Shown here piece by piece: positions 18,989 through 27,028 of a stretch of 64,000 bases of DNA. The notes under the pieces are model-generated. The model ran no database searches and was not told the origin of the DNA. It saw nothing but the letters and a program-made list of their open reading frames with translations. Every line of letters starts with the position of its first letter. Position 1 is the stretch's first letter. The position numbers were made by a program, and so were the translations under genes. The stretch spans positions 1 through 64,000 of the forward strand of contig NZ_BMFY01000017.1 in assembly GCF_014639315.1 (NCBI RefSeq), in the 5' to 3' direction. Source of the stretch: Sediminivirga luteola (GTDB lineage Bacteria; Actinomycetota; Actinomycetes; Actinomycetales; Brevibacteriaceae).

Positions 18989-19816
18989 TCACCTCCCGGC
19001 GGCCAGGAAGTCCCGCGCCACCTGCTCGCAGGTGACGAACCCGGCGCCCGCCTCCAGCAGGCGGTCCAGATAGGCGTTGAAGTGCAGCATCCGCTGGCCG
19101 CGGCCGAGCACCTGCGGGTGGAAGGTGGCGATGGAGACGCCGCCGGGCTGGATCTGCGTCATATAGGTGAAGTCGTCGAAGTACGCCTCGAACATCTCCT
19201 TGGCCGTCTTGGGCCCGGGCTGGACGCCGGCATCGCTCTTGAGCCACTCCAGCTGCGGGTAGTCGTCCAGCGACCAGGCGACGGGGATCTCCACGATGCC
19301 GGTGGTCTCACCGAACACGAACGGCGCGTCCGGCGGGCAGGCGTCTCCCTTGCGGACGAAGTACGGCTCGTAGTCCTGGCCCATCAGGCTGGAGTCGTAG
19401 ATCAGGCCGGCCTCCTCGATCAGCGGGACCGTGTGCGCGGTGAAGTCCCAGCTGGGGGTGCGCAGGCCTACCGGCTGGACGCCCAGGACCCGGTCGAAGG
19501 CCTCGACCGAGCGTTCGATGGTCTCCCGCTCGCCCTCCTCGGTCAGAGTGGAGACGAGCTCGTGCACGTAGCCGTGCAGGGCCAGCTCATGACCGGCGTC
19601 GCGGATCATCCGGCACTGCTCGGGGTAGGTCTCCACGGTGTGCCCGGGCACGAAGAACGTGGCCGTGATGTCCCGCGAGCGAAGGGAGCCGAGGATGCGC
19701 GGGATCGCGTAGGCTCCGAACTCCCCGCGGGAGACCGGGCCGGGCGAGGTCATGCCGCGGACCATCCACAGCGCGATCGCGTCGAAGTCCAGGGTGATGG
19801 CGACTCGGGGTGTCAT
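18989..19816 (-). CDS. Polysaccharide-deacetylase-fold hydrolase (PuuE/HpPgdA/cyclic-imidase type)
   Basis: 275-aa cytoplasmic NodB-fold protein. It opens MTPRVAITLDFDAIALW; the metal/general-base region is LDFD, and GHELALHGYVHE supplies the histidine pair typical of the fold. GLRTPSWDFTAHTVPLIEEAG and VEIPVAWSLDDYPQLEW are features of the allantoinase PuuE, HpPgdA and cyclic-imide hydrolase branch rather than of peptidoglycan deacetylases; it has no signal peptide. It therefore probably opens a cyclic imide or removes an acyl group from a small molecule. ATG 19816 overlaps the upstream C45 gene stop by 4 bp. Which bond is cut is an inference. Confidence 0.75.
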   Translation of the reverse strand: MTPRVAITLDFDAIALWMVRGMTSPGPVSRGEFGAYAIPRILGSLRSRDITATFFVPGHTVETYPEQCRMIRDAGHELALHGYVHELVSTLTEEGERETIERSVEAFDRVLGVQPVGLRTPSWDFTAHTVPLIEEAGLIYDSSLMGQDYEPYFVRKGDACPPDAPFVFGETTGIVEIPVAWSLDDYPQLEWLKSDAGVQPGPKTAKEMFEAYFDDFTYMTQIQPGGVSIATFHPQVLGRGQRMLHFNAYLDRLLEAGAGFVTCEQVARDFLAAGR

Positions 19817-20973
19817 AGGGTCACGGCCTCCTCGGCTCGGGTGTGCGGGGTACGGGGATCGAGTACCGTCTCGGGCTCGGGGTCGTCGAAGACCCGGTCC
19901 AGCTGCCAGGCGGTGTAGGGGTGGCGGCAGGCGTTTTCCGGCGCGATGGCGAACACCTTGCGGGTGAGGTCCATGACGACGGAGTACAGGGTGGAGACGG
20001 CGGTGTCCGGTGCCGCGGCCGGGTCGGCATGCCGGCAGATGCTCTCGGGGAAGGACAGGTGGTCGCGCAGGGCGCCGGCCATCTGGTCCTCGGTGAGCAG
20101 CGGCGCGGCGTCGTCCAGGAGCCGGTGCATCCGGGTGTCGCGGATCAGGGTGAGGGCTGAGCGCGGTGCGAACGCGTCCCGGTGCCCGATGGCGCTCTGG
20201 AAGTGGTTGGAGTGGGTGAGGATGCCTCGTTCGGGCAGTACGCGCCCGAACGTCCCGGGCGCCACCTCCAGGTCGATCACCTCGCCTTCCCCCGAGCCGA
20301 GCACGATGTTCCCCGAGGCGACGCGTTCGGTGTTGAGGATGGCCGTCATGGCGCGGCTCAGATTCGTGCTCTCCAGAGCGCCGCGGAGCAGGTAGTGATA
20401 GGGAACGCCGATGCCGGCGCGGTCCGCATCGGATGCGAGGAGGTTCGCGCAGACGCCGATGCCGGCGGAGTTCAGGCCGGACTTCGCCATCATGCCGGCT
20501 TCCGTGAGGGAGATGACCCGGTGTCCTGTGGTGTCCTCGGTGGCGATGACGAAGGTGGTGTCCTTCAACGCCACCCGCCAGTCCCAGTTCTGCAGCAGGT
20601 AAGTGGAGCCGTTCGCGGTGCGCTGGGGCATGATGCCGGCGGTCGTGCAGCCGTCGTCGTGGTAGCCGGTGCCGTAGAGGATCTCCGTACGGGCGTTCAG
20701 CGCCGCGATGGCGTAGGGCTCGACGCCGGCCCCTTCGGCCAGCCCGATCAGCTGGTCCCGGACCGTGGCGGAGTAGTCGCCGGCGACCCGCAGGAAGGTC
20801 TCGCCCCAGCGCCGGTGCTCGTCCCGGCTGAGACGGGCCTCGGCGGAGAAGCGCCTGGCGTAGTGCTCCAGGGTGGCCTGGATCTCCGCGCCGGTGGCGG
20901 CGCCGATCTGGGCGCCGATCTCGCGGGGCGTGCCCCGGGCGACGATCAGCCTGGGCGCGGCCTGCCCGCTCAC
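19813..20973 (-). CDS. C45-family N-terminal-nucleophile hydrolase (isopenicillin N acyltransferase-like)
   Basis: 386-aa protein. The propeptide region contains IVARGTPREIGAQIGAA and a helical stretch with IGLAEGAGVEPYAIAALNAR. The autoprocessing site is HDDGCTTAGI: Gly-Cys with Cys as the new N-terminal nucleophile. The mature part has LLQNWDWR, SLTEAGMMAKSGLNSAGIGVC and LTHSNHFQS, all typical of the acyl-CoA:6-aminopenicillanate acyltransferase-like C45 group, which cleaves or forms amide bonds. The GTG start at 20973 overlaps the MHS transporter stop by 4 bp and AAGGAGGAG lies upstream. It likely acts as a cytoplasmic amidase on the imported substrate. Confidence in the family is high; the substrate is unknown. 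Confidence 0.85.
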   Translation of the reverse strand: MSGQAAPRLIVARGTPREIGAQIGAATGAEIQATLEHYARRFSAEARLSRDEHRRWGETFLRVAGDYSATVRDQLIGLAEGAGVEPYAIAALNARTEILYGTGYHDDGCTTAGIMPQRTANGSTYLLQNWDWRVALKDTTFVIATEDTTGHRVISLTEAGMMAKSGLNSAGIGVCANLLASDADRAGIGVPYHYLLRGALESTNLSRAMTAILNTERVASGNIVLGSGEGEVIDLEVAPGTFGRVLPERGILTHSNHFQSAIGHRDAFAPRSALTLIRDTRMHRLLDDAAPLLTEDQMAGALRDHLSFPESICRHADPAAAPDTAVSTLYSVVMDLTRKVFAIAPENACRHPYTAWQLDRVFDDPEPETVLDPRTPHTRAEEAVTL

Positions 20974-22274
20974 CTGAGCTCCTCCTTGTAGGTCTCGCGC
21001 ATCCGGACGATCACGATCAGCGTGATCAGGCCCGCGACCGTGGGCAGCAGCGCGGCGCTGAGCGCAACGCCGGTGGCGCTGACGACGGCGGTGCCGATGA
21101 AGGGCGCGGTGCCGCCGAACGCCATGACGGAGAAGTTGTAGCCGATGCCCAGTGCCGAATAACGCACGTTCGTGGGGAAGAACTCGCTGAGGGCGGCGAT
21201 GCCGGCGCCGGAGAACGCAGCCAGGATGGTCGCGATGACGAACTGCGCGACGAGGATGAGGGCGTGCGAGCCGGTGGTCATGAGGTACAGCGCCGGGAAG
21301 CTGAGCAGCAGGAAGCCACCGGAGCCGACCAGCAGCAGCGGTTTGCGCCCGATGCGGTCGGAGAGCAGGCCGAAGGGCGCGATCAGCAGCATGAAGTAGA
21401 TCAGCACGATGAAGTTGGAGAACCGGGCGAAGCCGGGATCGACGCCGACCGTGCTGCTCAGGAACGTCGGGACGTAGGTCAGGAAGAAGAAGTAGGCGAC
21501 GGTCCACACCACGGTGAACCCGAAACCCCGGACGATGGCGGGGAACTGGGTCTTGATCGCGACCGTGAGCGGTGCTTTGACCACATTGTCCTTGGCTTTC
21601 TCCTCCCGGAAGGCAGGGGTGTCCTTCATGCCGTAACGCAGGACGATGGCGGCGATGCCGGTCAGCGCACCCAGCAGGAAGGGGATGCGCCAGCCCCAGG
21701 CGAGCATCTGCTCGTCGTCCAGGATGGTGGTGAGGCCGGTGACGACCCCGGAGGCGAGCAGGAAGCCGCCGGCGGTGGACACCTGGTTGAAGCTGCCGAA
21801 GAACCCGCGCCGGTGGGAGGGCGCGTACTCCACCAGGACGGCAGCGGAGCCGGACCATTCCCCGGCCACGGCGATGCCCTGGCACATCCGCAACAGGACG
21901 AGGAGGATCGGCGCCAGCACGCCGATGGTCTGGTAGGTCGGCAGCAGGCCGATCATGACGGTGACGGCGGCCATGCCGATGACGGACAGCAGCAGCGCCA
22001 GCTTGCGGCCGAACTTGTCACCCAGGTGCCCGAAGATCAGCGTGCCCAGCGGCCGGGCGACGAATCCGACCGCGAACGTCGCGAACGTCGCCAGCAGCGA
22101 GGCGGTCTCGTTCGTGGTGGGGAAGAACAGCTGCCCGATGTAGACGGCCAGGTACCCGTATACGAGGTTGTCGTAGCTCTCCATCAGGTTGCCGAAGCTG
22201 CTGGCGAAGACCGCGCGCTTGGCTCCCTGGGGCAGCGACTCCCGTCTCAGGTGGGACGCTGATTCCGTTGACAT
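20970..22274 (-). CDS. MFS transporter, metabolite:H+ symporter (MHS) type
   Basis: 434-aa transporter with 12 predicted spans. The opening RAVFASSFGNLMESYDNLVYGY, then GFVARPLGTLIFGHLGDKFGRK (loop 2-3 signature), CQGIAVAGEWSGSAAVLVEYAP and LLSDRIGRKPLLLVGSGGF are those of the ProP/KgtP/ShiA MHS group, which takes up organic acids, betaines or aromatic acids with protons. ATG 22274 is preceded by GGAGGTCAGA. First gene of the operon that continues with the C45 hydrolase, imidase-like enzyme and two SDRs; it presumably imports the growth substrate. A CRP-like site lies 18-33 bp upstream. Confidence 0.9.
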   Translation of the reverse strand: MSTESASHLRRESLPQGAKRAVFASSFGNLMESYDNLVYGYLAVYIGQLFFPTTNETASLLATFATFAVGFVARPLGTLIFGHLGDKFGRKLALLLSVIGMAAVTVMIGLLPTYQTIGVLAPILLVLLRMCQGIAVAGEWSGSAAVLVEYAPSHRRGFFGSFNQVSTAGGFLLASGVVTGLTTILDDEQMLAWGWRIPFLLGALTGIAAIVLRYGMKDTPAFREEKAKDNVVKAPLTVAIKTQFPAIVRGFGFTVVWTVAYFFFLTYVPTFLSSTVGVDPGFARFSNFIVLIYFMLLIAPFGLLSDRIGRKPLLLVGSGGFLLLSFPALYLMTTGSHALILVAQFVIATILAAFSGAGIAALSEFFPTNVRYSALGIGYNFSVMAFGGTAPFIGTAVVSATGVALSAALLPTVAGLITLIVIVRMRETYKEELR

Positions 22275-22629
22275 TCTGACCTCCGTGAGCTTGTGCCATG
22301 CGTCACATCAGTTAAGCGTCGGAGGTCGAGGCGGCGCCTGCGGGGAAACCCGTATCGGAGCGTATGGAATATAACGTTCTGATAACGGGAAGTGCCTGTA
22401 GTGCCCGCACGATGAAGCCGGCCGCCTGCAGACGAGGTGGGCGCCGCGGACAGCCGGCGCTTCCACGCTAGGCGGGCGTCGAGCACTCCGCCTAGCGGAA
22501 GACGGCGGTATTGGGCCCTCACGCGGACCCTGCCCGGCAGGCCCGCCGGGCTTTGCAGACCGAAACGGGACGGCCCGGGAATGACCCTTTCCGGCACAAC
22601 CATCTAGTCGAGCGTATGATCCTAGGCAT
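22275..22629. promoter_or_regulatory. Divergent promoter region between the two MFS transporters
   Basis: 355 bp with no supported gene. A CRP/GlxR-like site is at 22292-22307 for the leftward operon. On the rightward side TATGAT (22615-22620) is a good -10 hexamer 10 bp before the GTG at 22630, which would make that transcript almost leaderless; the -35 is poor. Confidence 0.4.
22292..22307. promoter_or_regulatory. CRP/GlxR-like dyad (one mismatch)
   Basis: TGTGC-CATGCG-TCACA, one base away from TGTGA-N6-TCACA, 18-33 bp upstream of the MHS transporter start. The position close to the start would favour repression. Supported by similar sites at 38155 and 57734. Confidence 0.45.
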
Positions 22630-23973
22630 GTGGTCCCCTATCCGGTTCCCGCGGGTCCCGGCGCGCCGCTCGTGACACCCCCGGCCCGCACACGCCCGGG
22701 CGCTCTCGCGGCTGTCTTCTGGCTGACCATCCTCACCTCGGCCTCACGCACCTCCATCTTCGTCCTTGCCTTCCCCTGGCTCGCGCTGAAGGAAACCGGG
22801 AGTCCCGCGCTGATCGGGCTGCTCGGCGCGCTCACCCTCCTGGCCGGAGCCATCCTGGCGCCGCTCCTGGGACCGGTCATCGACTACGCCGGGCGGCGGC
22901 TGTCCTGCCTGGCGGCCGATGCGATGGTCCTGGCCGGGGCGGTGCTGTCCGCGCTCGCAGCCCAGGCGGGCGTCCTGACCCTCGGCCTGATGCTGGTGCT
23001 GGCTCCCGTCATCGCGGTCGCGCGAGGAGCCGGATCCAGTTCACGCAAAGCCCTCGTCCCCGATCTGGCCGAGCACACGGGGCTGCGCCACACCGTCATC
23101 ACCATCGGCCGCGAATGCGCTCTGGCCGGAGGATTCGTCGCCACTCCCCTGGTCAGCGGGTTCCTGTTGCGGGACGATGCGGATGGCGCCCTCGTCTTCT
23201 GGCTCGCGGCGCTCCTGACCGCGCTGGGACTGCTGGGCATGCTGACGCTCCCGGCCGGATTGGGCCGGCCACGACCGCGCGCATCGGCGGCCGGCGCCGT
23301 CCCGCCGAAGACGACCGCCCCCGAGGCTCCGCCAGTGGGGCGATGGCCTCACACCGCGCGGTTGGTTCTGCGCAGCCATCCGGAACTCGTCCGCGCCGTG
23401 CTCATGGGCAGTGTGGTGGCCGGCGTCCTGGCCGTCTTCCAGCAGGTGGCCGCCCCCATCATCGCCGAGGAGGCCGGCGGCGCGGAGCACCTGGGATTCA
23501 TCACCGCCGGCTACGCGCTGGGGACGATGACCGGTTCGCTCGCGCATCTGCCGCTCGCCCGCCGGGTGGGGCGGCGGGTCACCGTGATCTGCTCGCTGGC
23601 AGTGGGCGTGGCGGGCCTGCTGGCGACGCCGCTCATGCTCAGCCCGGCCCTGGTGTTCCCGCTGGGCGTGGTCATCGGCGCGGGCCTGGGCCTGTCCAAT
23701 CCGCTGTGGGCGGCGGTCCTGGCCGAACGCTCGCCCTACCGCGCACGTGCGCGGATCGTCTCGGCACAGGCCCTGATGTCGGCGGCGGCCGGAGGGGTCT
23801 GCGTCCTGCTGGCCGGTGTCATGGCGGAACTGACCGGCCTGGTGCCGGTGGTGATGGGCGTCGCCGGGCTGTGGGCGCTCAGCGCCGTGCTCTGGCTTCG
23901 GCTGGCCGGCGAGGAGACGGTCATTCCTCCGGCGCCTGCGCACCCTGCCCCTCTGGACCGGCCGGCCCCCTGA
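22630..23973 (+). CDS. MFS transporter, exporter type
   Basis: 447-aa transporter with about 12 hydrophobic segments: SIFVLAFPWLALKETGSPALIG, LLGALTLLAGAILAPLLGPVID, the loop DYAGRRLSC, MVLAGAVLSALAAQAG, and later GYALGTMTGSLAHLPLARRVG. The pattern is that of the enterobactin-exporter/multidrug-like MFS group without a diagnostic substrate motif. The start is uncertain: GTG 22630 (near-leaderless behind TATGAT) or GTG 22672 (MTPPARTRPG). Its 3' end overlaps the convergent LuxR regulator by 53 bp. Confidence 0.75.
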   Translation: MVPYPVPAGPGAPLVTPPARTRPGALAAVFWLTILTSASRTSIFVLAFPWLALKETGSPALIGLLGALTLLAGAILAPLLGPVIDYAGRRLSCLAADAMVLAGAVLSALAAQAGVLTLGLMLVLAPVIAVARGAGSSSRKALVPDLAEHTGLRHTVITIGRECALAGGFVATPLVSGFLLRDDADGALVFWLAALLTALGLLGMLTLPAGLGRPRPRASAAGAVPPKTTAPEAPPVGRWPHTARLVLRSHPELVRAVLMGSVVAGVLAVFQQVAAPIIAEEAGGAEHLGFITAGYALGTMTGSLAHLPLARRVGRRVTVICSLAVGVAGLLATPLMLSPALVFPLGVVIGAGLGLSNPLWAAVLAERSPYRARARIVSAQALMSAAAGGVCVLLAGVMAELTGLVPVVMGVAGLWALSAVLWLRLAGEETVIPPAPAHPAPLDRPAP

Positions 23974-26803
23974 CCAGCACACCGGCCTGGTACGCCGCCT
24001 GGAGCGCCTCGGCCCGGGACTCCGCACCGAGCTTGCGGTAGAGATTCCGCAGGTGGGTCTTGACCGTGTTCACCGACAGATACAGCCGGTGCGCGATGAC
24101 GGCCCGCGAGGAATTGTGGACGAGTTCCTCGAGCACTCGCCGCTCGGCGTCCGTCAGATCCGGTGCCGGGTTCCCCTGGACCTCCGGCGGCATCATTGAC
24201 AGCAGCCCGCTCCGGTGCGGGGCGTAGGCCTGCACCAGCGCGGCCAGGTGCTCGGCCGGCAGCAGGAACACATCGGACAGGCACTCGCAGTCCTCCGCCA
24301 GCGCAAGCGCCCTGCCGGTCTCCTCCGCCGCGATCCCGGCGGCCTGCGGGTCACCACTGGCATGTGCCGCGGCGGCCCGGAGCAGCCGCGCCCCGATCTC
24401 CACGCGCGGGGTGAGCGGGTGGGACGTCAGCGCGAGCATCCGTTCCGTCAGCTGCCCCAGCTGGCCGCCCATCAGGTCCAGCAGGCCCTGCGCCAGCTCG
24501 ACGAGCGCCCAGGTCCGCGCTTGCCGGCATCCGCCGCCGTCAGGTGCGGGACCGGGCCCGGTCTCCCCGGCGGCGGTTGCTGCATCGTTACCGGCCAGGG
24601 ACGGGAAACCATCTGCCGGAACCGCCGCGGGACCGGCGTAGCGACCGGGCACCGCCTGGCGTGCCGTCGCGAGATACTCCTCCGCCTGCCGGATAGCCCC
24701 CGAACGCGCGGCCAGCACCGCGCCCATCGCGTACAGCTTCGCGCTCAGGTAAGCGCTGGTCGGCGGACGCTCCCGGTGAGCCTCGACCGCGGTGACGAAC
24801 TCGCTCAGCCCAGTGCCGGCGGGTCCGTGCAATGCGGCGCGGGCGCGGATCTCCACGAAATACGGCCAGCTCTCGATGGTGCCCTCGTGCCGCCGCAGCT
24901 TGCCCACCTCGGCCCGCGCCACGTCCGGGCGCCGCTCGGCCAGCGCCACATACGCACGGGCCAGGACGGCGGGGGCACTGGCATAGGATTCGTCCCAGCC
25001 AGGCGGCAGGGTGAAGCCTTCAAGCCAGTCCAGGACCCGGCGGGCATCGCCGATACGCCCACTCGCCGCGAGCGCGAGCGCCTTGGTACCGGCGGCCTGG
25101 AGCCTGCGCCAGTCGAATCCGGCCTGCTCGGTGACCGGTGGCAGCACGACCGGCTCCACGAGTGCCAGCGCTCCGATGTGGTCGCCCTGGAAGAGCCGGT
25201 TCGTCGCAGCGTACTGGCGTAGGGTCCGGGCGACCCAGCTGCGGACGGCGACCACGATGAGGCGCTCCGCCGGTGCCAGCTCGGCGATGGCGCCCTCTCT
25301 CATGGCAAGCAGCATGTCCACCCGGGGAAGCAGCGTCCCGGCGATGGCATCGGTGAGGTCGAAATCGCCCACCGCCCGCGCGGTGGCGAACCGGATCGCA
25401 TCGCCCAGGAGCAGCGCCGGACCCTGCGCCTCGGGGTCCAGGGCTGCGAGCGCCTCCTCGCCCGCGGCACGCAGCGCGGGAAAGGTGATCTCCTGCCGGC
25501 GGACCAGCGACATCAACCGGTACCAGGCCAGATGCGGGTAGCGCCGCAGCGCCTGGGCGGGGACCTGCTCGAACGCCTCGCGCATGGCCTGCTCACCATG
25601 TGTGAGCAGCTCGGTGCTGTAGAGCAGCGTGAGCGAGGCGATCCGGTCCCAGTCGTCACCTGCCAGCGCATGACGCAGCGCCTCGACCGGTTCTCCCTGC
25701 TCCGCGAACCAGGAGGCGATGACGGCGTGCGCGCGGCGCAGCTCCTGCTGGTCCAGACGCTCGCCGGCCAGCTCCCGAAGACCCGCGCCCAGCGCCCCGT
25801 CCACGCGGAAGAGCTGCCCGCCTGGGTTCAGCGACACCAGGCCGGCCCGGTGAAAACCGTCGAGCAGGCCGCCGGCATCGGCTTCTGGGATACCCAGCAT
25901 GGCGGCCAGCAAGCCGGCGTCCCCGATGCCGCTGAGCCCCAGCAACAGGAGGGGCCGGCCATCGGCGCCGCCGGCGTGCGCCGCGAGCACTCGCTGCAAC
26001 GACTGTGTCGCGACCTCTTTGCCCAGCTGTTCCGCCTGGGCGGCCGTGACGATCTGCTCGCCGTAGCGCCGTGCACGGCAGATCAGCGCGCGCACCATCA
26101 AGGGCGAGCCCTCAAGCAAACGGGTCACCGCCGGATCGGGGACGGACAGCGAGGCGCGGGCGAGTTCCTGCGCCACCTCCTCCTCGGTGAAGGAGAGCTG
26201 CGCAGCACCGATGACCCGCGCGTCCATAGTCATCTCGGCGCGCAGCAGGGCCGCCGGATCGAGGTGGGTGGCCAGGACCAGGAACCGCAGTCCACGGCAC
26301 CCGGCGAGCAGCCCGGGAATGATCTCCAGGCCCTCCGGGCCGATCCGCTCGGCGCCGTCGACCACGATGTCCACCGGGCACCTTGCCGCCGTCAGCGCGC
26401 GGCCCAGCTCCTCGGTCATCCGGCCGAGCGGACGACGTTCGCCTGCGCCGCCGAGCAGCGTCTCGGCGTCAGGGGTGCCCAGAGCACCGGAAAGCTCGTC
26501 GATGAGGGCGGTCAGGAACTCCCAGTCCTCTCCGTCGGCGACGGCCCTGGCAGCGTCGATCCACACCGTCGGACGGGCACCGGGGCGGCGGGTCCAGTGC
26601 GCCGCGGCGGTCGTCTTCCCCGAACCGTGCGGGCCCAGCAGGATGGTCAGCCCGGTGGCGGCCATGGCCTCGTCGATCAGGCCATGCACGCGGTCCCTGG
26701 GCGCAAGATCGGGAGCGACCGCGGGAGCATGCAAGACGGACCTCAGCGGCCGCGAACGTTGCATCCCGGAGGCACCCGGGTCGGATACATCGGTCCTTCG
26801 CAT
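23921..26803 (-). CDS. Large LuxR-family ATP-binding regulator (MalT/LAL-like)
   Basis: 960-aa regulator. Walker A GPHGSGKTT lies at about residues 57-65, a Walker-B-like DIVVDGAERIGPEG follows, then an ARM/TPR-like helical middle of some 550 residues, then a C-terminal LuxR HTH (LTDAERRVLEELVHNSSRAV then LSVNTVKTHLRNLYRKLG). This is the STAND NTPase/LAL architecture of MalT. ATG 26803 has GGAGG 4 nt upstream. It is transcribed in the same direction as the DUF11 surface protein (ends 27029) and lies downstream of it. Role: probably a signal-gated activator; the adjacency to a surface-protein gene is suggestive only. Confidence 0.85.
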   Translation of the reverse strand: MRRTDVSDPGASGMQRSRPLRSVLHAPAVAPDLAPRDRVHGLIDEAMAATGLTILLGPHGSGKTTAAAHWTRRPGARPTVWIDAARAVADGEDWEFLTALIDELSGALGTPDAETLLGGAGERRPLGRMTEELGRALTAARCPVDIVVDGAERIGPEGLEIIPGLLAGCRGLRFLVLATHLDPAALLRAEMTMDARVIGAAQLSFTEEEVAQELARASLSVPDPAVTRLLEGSPLMVRALICRARRYGEQIVTAAQAEQLGKEVATQSLQRVLAAHAGGADGRPLLLLGLSGIGDAGLLAAMLGIPEADAGGLLDGFHRAGLVSLNPGGQLFRVDGALGAGLRELAGERLDQQELRRAHAVIASWFAEQGEPVEALRHALAGDDWDRIASLTLLYSTELLTHGEQAMREAFEQVPAQALRRYPHLAWYRLMSLVRRQEITFPALRAAGEEALAALDPEAQGPALLLGDAIRFATARAVGDFDLTDAIAGTLLPRVDMLLAMREGAIAELAPAERLIVVAVRSWVARTLRQYAATNRLFQGDHIGALALVEPVVLPPVTEQAGFDWRRLQAAGTKALALAASGRIGDARRVLDWLEGFTLPPGWDESYASAPAVLARAYVALAERRPDVARAEVGKLRRHEGTIESWPYFVEIRARAALHGPAGTGLSEFVTAVEAHRERPPTSAYLSAKLYAMGAVLAARSGAIRQAEEYLATARQAVPGRYAGPAAVPADGFPSLAGNDAATAAGETGPGPAPDGGGCRQARTWALVELAQGLLDLMGGQLGQLTERMLALTSHPLTPRVEIGARLLRAAAAHASGDPQAAGIAAEETGRALALAEDCECLSDVFLLPAEHLAALVQAYAPHRSGLLSMMPPEVQGNPAPDLTDAERRVLEELVHNSSRAVIAHRLYLSVNTVKTHLRNLYRKLGAESRAEALQAAYQAGVLVRGPAGPEGQGAQAPEE

Positions 26804-26947
26804 GGAGCCTCCACGAACGGAGAGGAACGAAAGTCGCAGCACACACGCAGCGCGGGACGCTGCGAACGGACCAAGCCGCACCGCCCACGTCATCGGCAGT
26901 ATAGGCCAGTACGCCGGCGCCCGGGTCCCGTCCGCAGCCGGTAGGCG

Positions 26948-26986
26948 CCGATGGGGCCGGACCCTGGCGAGGTCCGGCCCCATCGG
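26948..26986 (-). terminator. Strong hairpin downstream of the DUF11 surface-protein gene
   Basis: 16-bp perfect stem (26948-26963 with 26971-26986), 7-nt loop, just after the surface-protein stop codon on the minus strand. There is no U-run, as is common for hairpin terminators in high-GC actinobacteria. Confidence 0.7.
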
Positions 26987-27028
26987 GCTCTCAGGCGACG
27001 GCGTTCATCCGCCGCCGATCACGCAGGA

